Below, in pieces: positions 1-7,819 of a DNA stretch of 64,000 nucleotides. The position numbers and the translations under genes were made by a program. Source of the stretch: Myxococcota bacterium (lineage in GTDB: Bacteria > Myxococcota_A > UBA9160 > UBA4427); assembly GCA_028278345.1 (NCBI GenBank), contig JANQEL010000010.1, forward strand, positions 1 through 64,000, written 5' to 3'. The notes under the pieces were generated by a model. It saw only the letters and a program-made list of their open reading frames with translations. It had not been told where the DNA came from and ran no database searches. Position 1 is the first letter of the stretch, and the number at the start of each line of letters is the position of its first letter.

Positions 1-1311
1 CTGGATCTTGATCTGGTTGTCGACCCGCCCCAGGTACACCATGGGGCTCGTACCATCGCTGCGGCGTACGCGGTCGCCGGTGCGATAGAAGAGAGTGTCC
101 TTTTCGGGCGGCGTCATGAACGCGGCCGCGGTCTTCTCGGCATCCTGCCAGTAGCCCGGGGTGAGCTGCGGGCCCGTCATCAGCAGCTCGCCGGTTTCTC
201 CCGGCGCCACCTCGCGAAGCTCTTCGTCGACGACGAGGACTTCCATGTCGGGATAGGGCTCGCCGATCGGCACGAGACCGAGTTCGCACGCCGCGGGAGA
301 CCGCTCGCCTTCCCAGCGATAGAGGGTGCAGGCGATGGTGAGTTCGGTCGGTCCGTAGAGGTTCTCGGCGATCGAGTTCGGTGCCGCGGCGACGAAGGCC
401 TCGATGATCTCGGCCGGCAGCGCTTCGCCACAGAACAGGCTCCAGCGAAGCGTCGGATAGTTGTCGGGCTTCAGCATGCGAAGCCGATTCATCAGTACGC
501 CCGTCGAGGGCACGGAGAACCACACCGTGAGCTCGTTCTCCTGGATGTACTTCGCCGGCAGCATCTTCTGTGCCTGGGTGGGACAGCAGACGCGCGCGCC
601 CCGCTCCCACGCGACGAACATGTCGAAGACCGAGAGATCGAAGGTGAGGTCGAAGGTCTGCGAGAAGCGGTCGGCCTCGCTGATCGCATAGCGCTCGACC
701 ATCGCGTCGATGAAGGCCGTGGCGTTGCGGTGCGCGACCATCACGCCCTTCGGGATGCCCGTGCTGCCGGAGGTGAAGAGCAGGTAGGCGATCGCGTCCG
801 GGTCCGCGGGAAGGGGCTCGAAGCCTTCGCCATCCGCGAGATCGCGTGCGCCCACCACCTTGTGATCGGTGAAGCGCTCGGCGAATTCGCTCACGTCGTC
901 GTGCTCGGGAAAGATCAGAAGCAACGATCGATCCACGCCTGCGAGGACTTCGGGCAGTTGCTTGGCCGCAAGCGCGTCGACGACCACGCAGCCGCAACCC
1001 GAACGCTCGAGCATGCTGCGCGTGCGATCGGGCGGGAAGGTCGAGTTGAGCGGCACGTAGCCGTGTCCGCGGAACAGCGCAGCGAGGATCCCGGCGAAGG
1101 CCGATACCGAGCGGTGCGCGAACACGGCGGTGAGCTTCGAACCTGCATCCGCGGCGCCGCAATCGCGCTCCATCGTGGCCGCAATGCTCGAGGCAAATCG
1201 ACCGAGCGCGTCGTAGCTCTTCTCTTCACCGTCGACCACCAACGCCACGTGGTCGGTGAAGCGTTCCCACGATTGCAGGAAGCCGGATCGCAGGGTGCGA
1301 GGCGCCGTCAT
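1..1311 (-). CDS. Amino-acid adenylation (AMP-binding) enzyme, C-terminus cut by the window edge
   Basis: The 437 visible residues form an ANL-superfamily adenylation domain, which activates a carboxylate with ATP and loads it onto a carrier protein. Motifs seen: A3 phosphate loop TSGSTG (180-185), YGPTE (319-323), YRTGD (409-413) and the start of A8 at the edge (GRVDNQIKI, from 428). The A4/A5 wording (FDLSVFDMF, LFCGEALP, NLYGPTELT) resembles free-standing DltA or prolyl-adenylase-type enzymes more than multimodular NRPS domains. The substrate cannot be assigned. The ATG at 1311 lies 1 nt after the carrier-protein stop, so the gene is third in an operon with the carrier and diiron oxygenase. 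The remaining C-terminal subdomain lies outside the window. Confidence 0.9.
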   Translation of the reverse strand, partial: MTAPRTLRSGFLQSWERFTDHVALVVDGEEKSYDALGRFASSIAATMERDCGAADAGSKLTAVFAHRSVSAFAGILAALFRGHGYVPLNSTFPPDRTRSMLERSGCGCVVVDALAAKQLPEVLAGVDRSLLLIFPEHDDVSEFAERFTDHKVVGARDLADGEGFEPLPADPDAIAYLLFTSGSTGIPKGVMVAHRNATAFIDAMVERYAISEADRFSQTFDLTFDLSVFDMFVAWERGARVCCPTQAQKMLPAKYIQENELTVWFSVPSTGVLMNRLRMLKPDNYPTLRWSLFCGEALPAEIIEAFVAAAPNSIAENLYGPTELTIACTLYRWEGERSPAACELGLVPIGEPYPDMEVLVVDEELREVAPGETGELLMTGPQLTPGYWQDAEKTAAAFMTPPEKDTLFYRTGDRVRRSDGTSPMVYLGRVDNQIKIQ

Positions 1312-1312
1312 C

Positions 1313-1582
1313 TCAGGCGACGGAGGCCTGCGACTTCTCTGCGAAGAAGGCCTCGTAGAGGGTGCGGAGGTTCGTGAACACCTCCGGTTCGATGTTCTCG
1401 ATATCCACTTCTTCGCCGCGCAGGCTCTCGATGAAGAGGATGAACTCGACGATGTCGAGGGACGAAAGCAGCCCCTCGTCGAGGATCGGCATCTCGTTGT
1501 CCGTCAGGCGATCTTCGCCCGCACCCGAACGTTCGAGGATCCAACCCCGCAGTTCGCCGATGATCTTGGGATCTTCTTCCAT
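1313..1582 (-). CDS. Free-standing acyl/peptidyl carrier protein
   Basis: An acidic 89-residue protein with the carrier-protein helix II signature LLSSLDIVEF. Ser41, in the place of the usual D-S-L serine, is the expected phosphopantetheine site, with Ser40 replacing Asp. Length and acidity fit a DltC or prolyl-carrier-like protein. Its ATG shares one base with the diiron oxygenase stop (TGATG), and its own stop is 1 nt before the adenylation enzyme's ATG, so all three are translationally coupled. Inferred role: to hold the activated amino acid while the oxygenase acts on it. A longer in-frame reading exists upstream but lies inside the oxygenase gene and is discounted. Confidence 0.85.
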   Translation of the reverse strand: MEEDPKIIGELRGWILERSGAGEDRLTDNEMPILDEGLLSSLDIVEFILFIESLRGEEVDIENIEPEVFTNLRTLYEAFFAEKSQASVA

Positions 1583-2448
1583 CAGAGCGCGGGCGCCTCG
1601 TCGAGCAGCCCCACGTCGAGGAAGTAGTCGACGACCTTCTTCGATACGCGTTCGCGGAAGGCGCGACAGGTGGGGTCGGCCAGCGCCATCTTGCGAATGC
1701 CGTAGCCGTCCTCGAGCCCCGCGTCCTTGTAGACCGCGGGATTGTAGAAGTCGCCCCAGCAGGAGTTGAGGTAGTTGGCGAGCCAGGATTGGAAGGCTTC
1801 CATTTCCTTCTCGCTCCAAGCGTCTCGGTACTGGTGAAAGAGCTCTGCGAGGTACTCGCGGCCGAAGGCCAGGTGTCGCGCTTCGTCGACGTGATGGACC
1901 TTGTTGATCTTGGCCACCAGGGGATTGATGTCGCGGTTGCTCATCATCTCGACGTTGTAGAAGTCGCCGAGTTCTTCGACGATCATGACCTTGCAGAAGA
2001 ACGAGACGTCTTCTTCGCCCTTGGCGTACTCGCGCGGCAGTACGAGCTTCTTCTCGGGATAGATCTTGCCCGCATAGCGGTTGCAGAACTCCCCGAACAT
2101 GATCATGTGCTTGTTTTCTTCGTCGATGAAGTGATGCAGGTAGTCGGTGATCGGGCCGAGGGTCGCCTTGCGGTAGGTGCGATTCATCAGCCCCTCGACC
2201 AGCGGGCGCTCGCCGTAGAGGACGAAGCTGAAGAGGTTCACGATCTCGTAGAAGGAGAGCTTCTTGCGCTGCTTCTCATCGAGCCCGTTCCACACGTCGG
2301 TGCCGTGGATCGAGATCAGATCCGGCTGCATGTACCACTCGGCTTCGGGATCGAGGCTCTCGGGCCAGTCGAACGCCGAGTAGACGTCCCACAGCTTCTT
2401 GACGGAAGCTTCACTCAGTCGGGGTGCGAGTTCGGCGGCGGTCGCCAT
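1582..2448 (-). CDS. AurF/CmlI-type diiron N-oxygenase
   Basis: A 288-residue protein with the ligand pattern of the AurF-like non-haem diiron oxygenases: ExxH at E111/H114, a second helix EE at 158-159, then H185-x3-E189-x2-H192; E80 may supply the remaining carboxylate. Known members oxidise aromatic or aliphatic amines to hydroxylamine, nitroso or nitro groups, CmlI on a carrier-bound substrate. An adjacent carrier and adenylation enzyme suggest a tethered amino acid as substrate. Start ATG 2448 has GGAGA 7 nt upstream. It is the first gene of the operon. Other ferritin-like oxygenase activities, such as C-hydroxylation, cannot be excluded. Confidence 0.8.
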   Translation of the reverse strand: MATAAELAPRLSEASVKKLWDVYSAFDWPESLDPEAEWYMQPDLISIHGTDVWNGLDEKQRKKLSFYEIVNLFSFVLYGERPLVEGLMNRTYRKATLGPITDYLHHFIDEENKHMIMFGEFCNRYAGKIYPEKKLVLPREYAKGEEDVSFFCKVMIVEELGDFYNVEMMSNRDINPLVAKINKVHHVDEARHLAFGREYLAELFHQYRDAWSEKEMEAFQSWLANYLNSCWGDFYNPAVYKDAGLEDGYGIRKMALADPTCRAFRERVSKKVVDYFLDVGLLDEAPAL

Positions 2449-2879
2449 CGCGTTTCTCCAGGTCTTCGTTTTCGTGCCGTTGCGCCGAGTGGGTGTCCCC
2501 GGGTGTGGATCCGGTTCGCATCCTTTTGATTCGGCTGTCCTTTTCGCTCAGGCTGTCGTTTCCGGTTCCACGAACGCTACAACGTGCACTGCGGGCCGGG
2601 CATCACGCGCTGCCGGACCGCTACACACGCTGTCGTGGAATGTATCGGGCGAGAATCACCGCATCCTGAGCGGTGTGAGATCGCGCCCACGAGTTCGCAG
2701 CAGAATTGCGCGGCGCCGCAGGCGGGCGAGGTGGTACGCAACCGAGCGTATCGCGCGCAGGAGCCGTGCACGAGGGCGGAGTGTGATGCGCAAGTGCGGA
2801 GGCGACCGGGCGGCTGTGGAAGCGATTTCGCGATGGAAACGGGTAGCTGGCGCGATCGGGCGTGGCGGGGCGCAGCGTC
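2449..2879. other. Intergenic region upstream of the diiron oxygenase operon
   Basis: This stretch has no convincing gene; the open frames across it have shadow-type composition and no start signals. It should carry the promoter of the operon starting at 2448. A perfect inverted repeat CACCGC-N7-GCGGTG lies at 2657-2675 and could be an operator or part of a terminator for the gene ending at 2880. No clear -35/-10 pair was recognised. Confidence 0.5.
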
Positions 2880-4001
2880 TCAGAAGCCGTGGGGACCGTG
2901 TCCATCCATGTTGGTGAGGTGCAACCCGAGCTGGGTGTCGCCCCACGGCTCGAGGGTCTTCTGGAGTTCCGGGCTGGCCGCGAAGTAGCGACGCCCCGGC
3001 AGCACGACGTAGCCGTTGTTCGAAAACGCTTCGGCCCAACGCGGGTGCGATTGGTTCGACGCAATGATGTCGACGCCGCGCGCCACCAGGAAGTCGTTTG
3101 CGGCGGCGACCACGGCATCCGCGTCGTCGGGGGAAGCCAGGCAGTCGATCACCGAGCCCACGCGCAGGTTGCCGAAGCGGGCATCGTCCTCGAGGGCGTT
3201 GTCCATCACGACGATCCAGCCGAGATCGCGTCCGCCCTGCTGGACGCGAAGGCGGATCGCGGCGGGCCAGCCTCCGGCGGGCAGGAGCGCGTTCATCGTG
3301 CTCGCGTCGCGCAGGCCAATCGCCTGATACTCGGGAAGGCAGCGCTCCCACAGCGCGTCCGCCCAGTCGCCGAAGCTCTCGACCTCTTCGACCTCCACCA
3401 CCGGGGCGCGCTTGCCCGCCAGCGCGAGGCCGGCGTGCATGAGCTTCAGCGCGGCCCAGCCCGCGCCGCTAAAGGCCAGCAGGTCGAGGGCGAGTCGCCG
3501 ATCCGACGAACCGCGCAGGTAGCGGTTGCGCCGCAGGAAGGCGAAGGGCTTCACGACGCGCAGGCAGAAGGGCGTGGGATGGATCAGCCATTTCAGCGAA
3601 ACGAGCATCTGGAACATCGAGGCTTCGTCGCCTCCGTGTCCCCAGCTGTAGAGCAGCGGGTAGCGCTTCAGCATGTCGCGGATCAGGCGCAGGCCCAGGG
3701 TGTTGTACTTGCGGCTCAGCAGGCCCTCGGAAACCGGCCCCTGCCAATCGGTGACCGTCTGGGCCTCGCCGTGGATCCACCATTCGTGGGGCTTCAGCGC
3801 GTAGGCGCCGCGCACGAAGGTCGCGTCTTCGAGGGCGAGGAAGTGTTCGCGCCAGACCTTGATGCCCGGGCGGCGGGGCAGCCATTCGTCTTCGGCGTGC
3901 TCGTACCAACCCCAGGTCGTGCCGCCGTCGCGCATGCGCTGGTTGAAGGCGACGACGTCCGCCTCGCGATCCGACGTGTAGGGGATCACCTCGATTCCCA
4001 T
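2880..4001 (-). CDS. GNAT-like N-acyltransferase family protein
   Basis: A 373-residue protein starting MGIEVIPYTSDREADVVAF, with weak resemblance to the GNAT-fold proteins found in polysaccharide and cell-envelope loci. The N-terminal half contains WGWYEHAEDEW and a region on substrate presentation; the C-terminal half carries a second GNAT-like segment (QGGRDLGWIVVMDN ... NLRVGSVIDCL). ATG 4001 is preferred over the frame's upstream extension, whose residues come from a 9-bp tandem repeat. It is transcribed divergently from the deacetylase-like gene 122 bp away. The acyl donor and acceptor are unknown. Confidence 0.55.
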   Translation of the reverse strand: MGIEVIPYTSDREADVVAFNQRMRDGGTTWGWYEHAEDEWLPRRPGIKVWREHFLALEDATFVRGAYALKPHEWWIHGEAQTVTDWQGPVSEGLLSRKYNTLGLRLIRDMLKRYPLLYSWGHGGDEASMFQMLVSLKWLIHPTPFCLRVVKPFAFLRRNRYLRGSSDRRLALDLLAFSGAGWAALKLMHAGLALAGKRAPVVEVEEVESFGDWADALWERCLPEYQAIGLRDASTMNALLPAGGWPAAIRLRVQQGGRDLGWIVVMDNALEDDARFGNLRVGSVIDCLASPDDADAVVAAANDFLVARGVDIIASNQSHPRWAEAFSNNGYVVLPGRRYFAASPELQKTLEPWGDTQLGLHLTNMDGHGPHGF

Positions 4002-4020
4002 GGGCTCTTTCGACTCCTTA

Positions 4021-4047
4021 CCGTGCTCACCGTGCTCACCGTGCTCG
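4021..4047. repeat. 9-bp tandem repeat, three copies
   Basis: The unit CCGTGCTCA occurs three times head to tail, the last copy ending in G. It lies in the 122-bp spacer between the divergent GNAT-like and deacetylase-like genes. It could be a repeated protein-binding site or a slippage product; nothing else supports a function. Confidence 0.6.
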
Positions 4048-4123
4048 ATGCATCGCGAGTCGGTCGCTCGATCGCGAATTCGCGGCAGCCTACCATACGC
4101 GCCCACATGCGAAGCTCGATGCA

Positions 4124-4918
4124 ATGACGAAGGTCTTCTTTCGCGACGACGACGTGGGTGAACTCACCGGGCCACTGCGCACTGTGGTCGAAATACTCAC
4201 CGCCGAAGGCGTGCCGTGCAGCTATCAGGTGGTGCCGAGCTTTCTCACCGAAGAAGCGGCGCGCTGGATCGGGGGAGTGCGGGCGGAACACCCGGACCTC
4301 GTCTTCCTCAACCAACACGGCTTCCGCCACGAACAGACGATCGGTGGAGAGCACCGCTACAGCGAGTTCGACGGTGGCCGTCCCTACGAAGAGCAGAAGC
4401 GCGACATCGAAGAGGGGCGTGTGGTGCTGCGCGACATGCTGGGAGAACACTTCGACGCGCATCTGTTCACGCCGCCGTGCCACAAGTACGACGACACCAC
4501 GGTGAGCATTCTCGGCGAGCTCGGCTTCCGCGTGCTGTCGGCCGGCGTCAAGGTCGATGCGATCTCGCGCGTGTACTACGGGCTCGGCCGGGCGCTGGGG
4601 CGCGTATCGCTGCTCGGCAAACGGGTTTCGTATCACGGCCAGGCGACGCCGATCGCCGGGGTGTGCGAGGTGTCGGTCTGCATCGATGTCGACGAAGACG
4701 TGGACGCAGCGGGAGAGAAGATCGAGAAGAGTTGCGACGACCTGTGGGCGGAGTTCGAGCGCTGTCGTGCGGCGTTGCCCGTCGTAGGGGTGATGCTCCA
4801 TCACCAGAAGTGCGAGGGGGCGCGCCCGGAAACGCTCCGTGAGTTCATCGAGCGGCTGAAAGCCGACCCCGACGTCGAATTCGCGAGCCTCGACGCGATC
4901 GCAGAGCAGGCCGCCTAG
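4124..4918 (+). CDS. Polysaccharide-deacetylase-like (DUF2334-type) protein
   Basis: A 264-residue protein with the NodB-like barrel hallmarks: metal/acid motif FRDDDVG at residues 5-11, NQHGFRH near 63-69, and FTPPCHKYDD near 116-125. These correspond to the Asp-His-His metal triad and catalytic loop of carbohydrate esterase family 4 and DUF2334 proteins. There is no signal peptide, so it probably acts in the cytoplasm on a glycan precursor or sugar intermediate. It diverges from the GNAT-like gene at 2880-4001; a deacetylase and an N-acyltransferase side by side suggest swapping of an N-acyl group, which is inference. Confidence 0.75.
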   Translation: MTKVFFRDDDVGELTGPLRTVVEILTAEGVPCSYQVVPSFLTEEAARWIGGVRAEHPDLVFLNQHGFRHEQTIGGEHRYSEFDGGRPYEEQKRDIEEGRVVLRDMLGEHFDAHLFTPPCHKYDDTTVSILGELGFRVLSAGVKVDAISRVYYGLGRALGRVSLLGKRVSYHGQATPIAGVCEVSVCIDVDEDVDAAGEKIEKSCDDLWAEFERCRAALPVVGVMLHHQKCEGARPETLREFIERLKADPDVEFASLDAIAEQAA

Positions 4919-4922
4919 CAGG

Positions 4923-5384
4923 CTACTCGCGCGGTTCGCAGACGAAGATCGGGATTTCGCGATCGGTGCGCGCGCGGTAGTCGGCGTAGGGTGCGTAGTG
5001 CTCGTCGGCGATCGGCCAGATGGCCGGGCGCTCGTCTTCGGTCGCCAGGCGAGCGCGCAACTTCATCTTGCGCCCGCGATGGCTCACCTCGATGTCTGGG
5101 TGCTTCACCAGATTGCCGAACCACACGGGGTTCTTCGGCGCGCCGCCCTGGGAGGCGACGAGCGCGACGCCTTCGCCATAGGGCACGTACATCAGCGGAA
5201 TCGTGATCGTCCGCCCACTCTTCGCTCCCTTCATCGTGACGAAGACGACATCGTCCCCGGCGAGGGTGTTGAACCAGCGCCCGCCCGACAGGCGATGGAG
5301 AAAGACGTGCGCCCGGGTCGCCGCCTTCAACAAGGCTCGCGGGGGCGGGCTTCCGGTGTCGCGCGTGGCTTCGGCGTCAGCCAT
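4923..5384 (-). CDS. Deazaflavin-dependent nitroreductase (Ddn/Rv3547-like) family protein
   Basis: A 153-residue split-beta-barrel protein. The core VVFVTMKGAKSGRTITIPLMYVPYGEGVALVASQGG with NPVWFGNLVKHPDI is the classic signature of the F420-dependent nitroreductase/quinone reductase family, quoted here in two parts: the GAKSGRTITIPLMY strand-turn and the SQGGAPKNPVWFGNL cofactor segment. Known members use reduced F420 (some bind FMN) to reduce quinones or nitro compounds. ATG 5384 has GGAGG 8 nt upstream. It converges with the deacetylase-like gene (4 nt between stops). The cofactor in this organism is unknown. Confidence 0.8.
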   Translation of the reverse strand: MADAEATRDTGSPPPRALLKAATRAHVFLHRLSGGRWFNTLAGDDVVFVTMKGAKSGRTITIPLMYVPYGEGVALVASQGGAPKNPVWFGNLVKHPDIEVSHRGRKMKLRARLATEDERPAIWPIADEHYAPYADYRARTDREIPIFVCEPRE

Positions 5385-5414
5385 GTCGAATCCTCCGATT
5401 CTCGACCTCGGGTC

Positions 5415-5798
5415 TCAGGTCGTAGGAGGATAGGGCTTTCCCAGCAGCCAGCACTCCGCCGCTTCGCGGTCGCGAAATACGTCGTAGGCGATCGCGGAGC
5501 TGTCCGCGAACGCGCCCAGCATGCGCGCCATGCCGAAGTGCACGTCGTCGTCGACGTGGACGGCGATCCGCACCGGCAGGTTCCGGTAGACGCCGGTGAG
5601 CATGAGCGCGAGGTGCTTGAGCTCCTCGGTCGATGGATTGAAGCTCGATTCGCGGTCCTGGACGAGTATGCGCAACAGGGGCTTCGAGGCATGGACCTTG
5701 GCGATCTCTTCGCACTGCGTACGGATCTCCGGTAGGTCGAAGTCGCCTTCGCAGATCAGGAGCACGTAGTCGCTCTCGAGTGTGTATCGAACCGGCAT
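5415..5798 (-). CDS. SpoIIAA-like (STAS-related) small protein
   Basis: A 127-residue cytoplasmic protein beginning MPVRYTLESDYVLLICEGDFD. Alternating strands and helices and the central LLRILVQDRESSFNPS segment resemble SpoIIAA-like proteins (DUF7793/STAS-like) common in Myxococcota and Bacteroidetes. There are no catalytic motifs, and the conserved phospho-Ser of true anti-sigma antagonists is not obvious. ATG 5798 was chosen over an upstream in-frame ATG at 5837 because the additional 13 residues are low-complexity. Role unknown. Confidence 0.55.
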   Translation of the reverse strand: MPVRYTLESDYVLLICEGDFDLPEIRTQCEEIAKVHASKPLLRILVQDRESSFNPSTEELKHLALMLTGVYRNLPVRIAVHVDDDVHFGMARMLGAFADSSAIAYDVFRDREAAECWLLGKPYPPTT

Positions 5799-6201
5799 GA
5801 CTCGCGATTTCTCGAAGGGTGGGCCGCGTCGTCCCACAGTCTATCCGGATTGATTAGGAATTGCAGTGAAAATCAAGTTGCGATCGAGCAGATCGCCATC
5901 CGACACAATACTGGGTCGTATAGTCGATATTGGTTATCGAAGGCCGGGCAAACCCCCGAGCCATCGCGCGATCACCACGTCGGACGCCCGGGCTCGGCCG
6001 ATCCAATCCGCGGCTGCGTGCGCGCGGAGATTCGACTGATTTCCGATCCGCAATGTTCCTTGCGGGATTGCACCTACACCGCGCGGTGATGGATGGCTGA
6101 TGGCCGAAGTTGGACACGCACTCCGGTGCAGATCATGAACGACGCCGCGCGTCAGCCGGGCTCGGTCGCGGTCGCGAAGTCGTAGCGAAATGACTGGGTG
6201 T
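5799..6201. other. Gene-free, locally lower-G+C interval with a small inverted repeat
   Basis: About 400 bases without a credible gene. The part from about 5850 to 5950 is visibly A+T richer than its surroundings, as expected for a promoter region serving the SpoIIAA-like gene. A perfect inverted repeat TCGATA-TTGGT-TATCGA lies at 5924-5940 and is a possible operator. The rest holds nothing recognisable. Confidence 0.4.
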
Positions 6202-6606
6202 TCAGTCGGCGGTTGCGGGCGCCGCGTCCGGTCGCATCGCGTACCAGACCAGCGCGGCGAACACGAACTGGACGGGGAGCCGGACGTAGAGGGCGGTGGG
6301 CGACATGTCGGGGTAGAGCTCGGGGTTCATCGCCATGTGGATGTTCGCGGGATAGACGGCGACGAGCAACGCCAGCAACCCCCAACCTGCAAAACGTCGA
6401 GTCTGCGGCGGCAAAATGCCGATCCCACCGAGGATCTCGAAGACACCACTCAAGTAGACGAGTTCGAGGTGGAAGGGGAGGTAGGGGGGCATGATGGCGA
6501 CGAAGAACTCGGCGTTCGTGAAATGCTGGACCCCGACGTACGTGTACTGGAACGCCACGATGAACAGGACGATGCGCTGGGGGATCGACGTGGGGAGCCA
6601 GGTCAT
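6202..6606 (-). CDS. DoxX-like four-helix membrane protein
   Basis: A 134-residue protein with four hydrophobic segments (about residues 10-28, 46-65, 73-92 and 108-126). The conserved DoxX/MauE-type pattern is seen as VGVQHFTNAEFF, GVFEILGGIGILPPQTRRFAGWGL and NIHMAMN. Such proteins sit in the inner membrane and are tied to thiol/quinone redox or stress tolerance, but their biochemical role is poorly known. A GGAGGTGAA Shine-Dalgarno precedes ATG 6606. It is monocistronic and divergent from the glycosyltransferase at 6774. Confidence 0.75.
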   Translation of the reverse strand: MTWLPTSIPQRIVLFIVAFQYTYVGVQHFTNAEFFVAIMPPYLPFHLELVYLSGVFEILGGIGILPPQTRRFAGWGLLALLVAVYPANIHMAMNPELYPDMSPTALYVRLPVQFVFAALVWYAMRPDAAPATAD

Positions 6607-6773
6607 TTCACCTCCGGGGCCTCTGGGAACGGAGGCCGAGTCTACCGCGACAGGTTGCCCCGAGGCGCCTGGAGGCTCCCTGCGACGCGGCTCTCATGGT
6701 TCGGCGCGCACCGTTCGATATGGTGGTCTCGCCCCCCGACCCCTCCACCTGCTCGCAAGCGAATGAGCAACCC

Positions 6774-7781
6774 ATGGCCGCGCAAGAACATCCCCTGAGC
6801 CAGCTCGGACTCGTGCTGATCGGTCGCAACGAGGGCGAACGGCTGCGCCTCGCCCTCGAGTCGATCCCCGAAGGTGTGGGGGGCGTGGTCTATGTCGATT
6901 CGGGCTCGACCGACGACAGCGTGGCCCTTGCCGAATCGCGCGGCGTCTCGGTGGTGAACCTCGACATGAGCCGCCCCTTCACGGCGGCCCGCGCGCGCAA
7001 CGAGGGCTTCGAACGCCTGATGCACCTGCACGACAACCTGCGCTGGGTGCACTTCATCGACGGCGATTGCAGCCTGGTCGAGGGCTGGATCGAGAGCGCG
7101 ATGGCGGAACTGGCCGCGCATCCGGATTGGATCGCCGTCTGCGGTTATCGACGCGAACGCCATCCCGAGAACTCGATCTACAACCGCTGGTGCGATCTCG
7201 AGTGGGTGCAGGCCCCCATCGGGCCGATCGACCAGATCGGTTTCGGGGGGGACGTCATCATCAAGGTCTCGGCCTTTCGCGAGGTGGGGGGCTACAACGC
7301 CGACATCATCGCGGCGGAGGATTCGGAGCTTTCGGCCCGGCTGGTAGAAACCGGCGGCGGCGTGCATCGCATCGATCGCACCATGACGTATCACGACGCC
7401 GACATCCGGCGTCTCTCACAGTGGTGGTCGCGCTCGGTGCGCTGCGGCCACGCCTACGCAGAAGTGGCGGCGCGTCATTCGGAGGCGGGCATGTTCCGCC
7501 GCCACGTTCGCAGCCTGGTGCTCTGGGGGGTGGCGATGCCGCTGGCTGCCCTCACCTTCCTGGTACTCGCGCCCTTCGTGACGCTCCTGGTCCTGGGTGT
7601 CTATACGCTGCAGATCGTGCGCATCGCCCGCAGCATGGACGGGGCGCGCTTCCCGCTCTCCCACCGGCTGCTGTGGGGTGTTTCGTGTCTGGTGTCGCAG
7701 GTGCCGAAGTTCCAGGGCCTGCTGAAATTCCAGCGCAATCGGCGCAGCGGCGCGCAGCAGACCATCATCGAATACAAGTAG
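6774..7781 (+). CDS. Family 2 glycosyltransferase with C-terminal membrane segments
   Basis: A 335-residue inverting GT-A glycosyltransferase. The nucleotide-sugar site is seen as GLVLIGRNEGERL, VYVDSGSTDDS and FIDGDCSLVEGW (the DxD metal motif). The base region follows in FGGDVIIKVSAFREVGGYN and EDSELSARL. Two hydrophobic segments near the C-terminus (LVLWGVAMPLAALTFLVLAP and FVTLLVLGVYTL) anchor it in the inner membrane. Start ATG 6774 was chosen because the upstream in-frame residues do not resemble a GT2 N-terminus. It is followed 38 nt later by a GT4 gene on the same strand, so the two probably act on one polysaccharide. Sugar specificity is unknown. Confidence 0.85.
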   Translation: MAAQEHPLSQLGLVLIGRNEGERLRLALESIPEGVGGVVYVDSGSTDDSVALAESRGVSVVNLDMSRPFTAARARNEGFERLMHLHDNLRWVHFIDGDCSLVEGWIESAMAELAAHPDWIAVCGYRRERHPENSIYNRWCDLEWVQAPIGPIDQIGFGGDVIIKVSAFREVGGYNADIIAAEDSELSARLVETGGGVHRIDRTMTYHDADIRRLSQWWSRSVRCGHAYAEVAARHSEAGMFRRHVRSLVLWGVAMPLAALTFLVLAPFVTLLVLGVYTLQIVRIARSMDGARFPLSHRLLWGVSCLVSQVPKFQGLLKFQRNRRSGAQQTIIEYK

Positions 7782-7819
7782 ACGCAACTCGAAGAGCCAG
7801 GGGTCGAAGAAGCCAAGCG

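Noticed and set aside
4021-4047. Tandem 9-bp repeat as a CRISPR-like or regulatory array
   Set aside because: Only three units, no spacers, and no cas genes anywhere in the window.
2862-4127. A 421-codon plus-strand frame over the GNAT-like gene
   Set aside because: It is antisense to a gene with better start, length and family resemblance.
5924-5940. Inverted repeat TCGATA-N5-TATCGA as a confident operator
   Set aside because: Short A+T-rich palindromes occur by chance, and no regulator is adjacent, so it is only mentioned within the intergenic entry.
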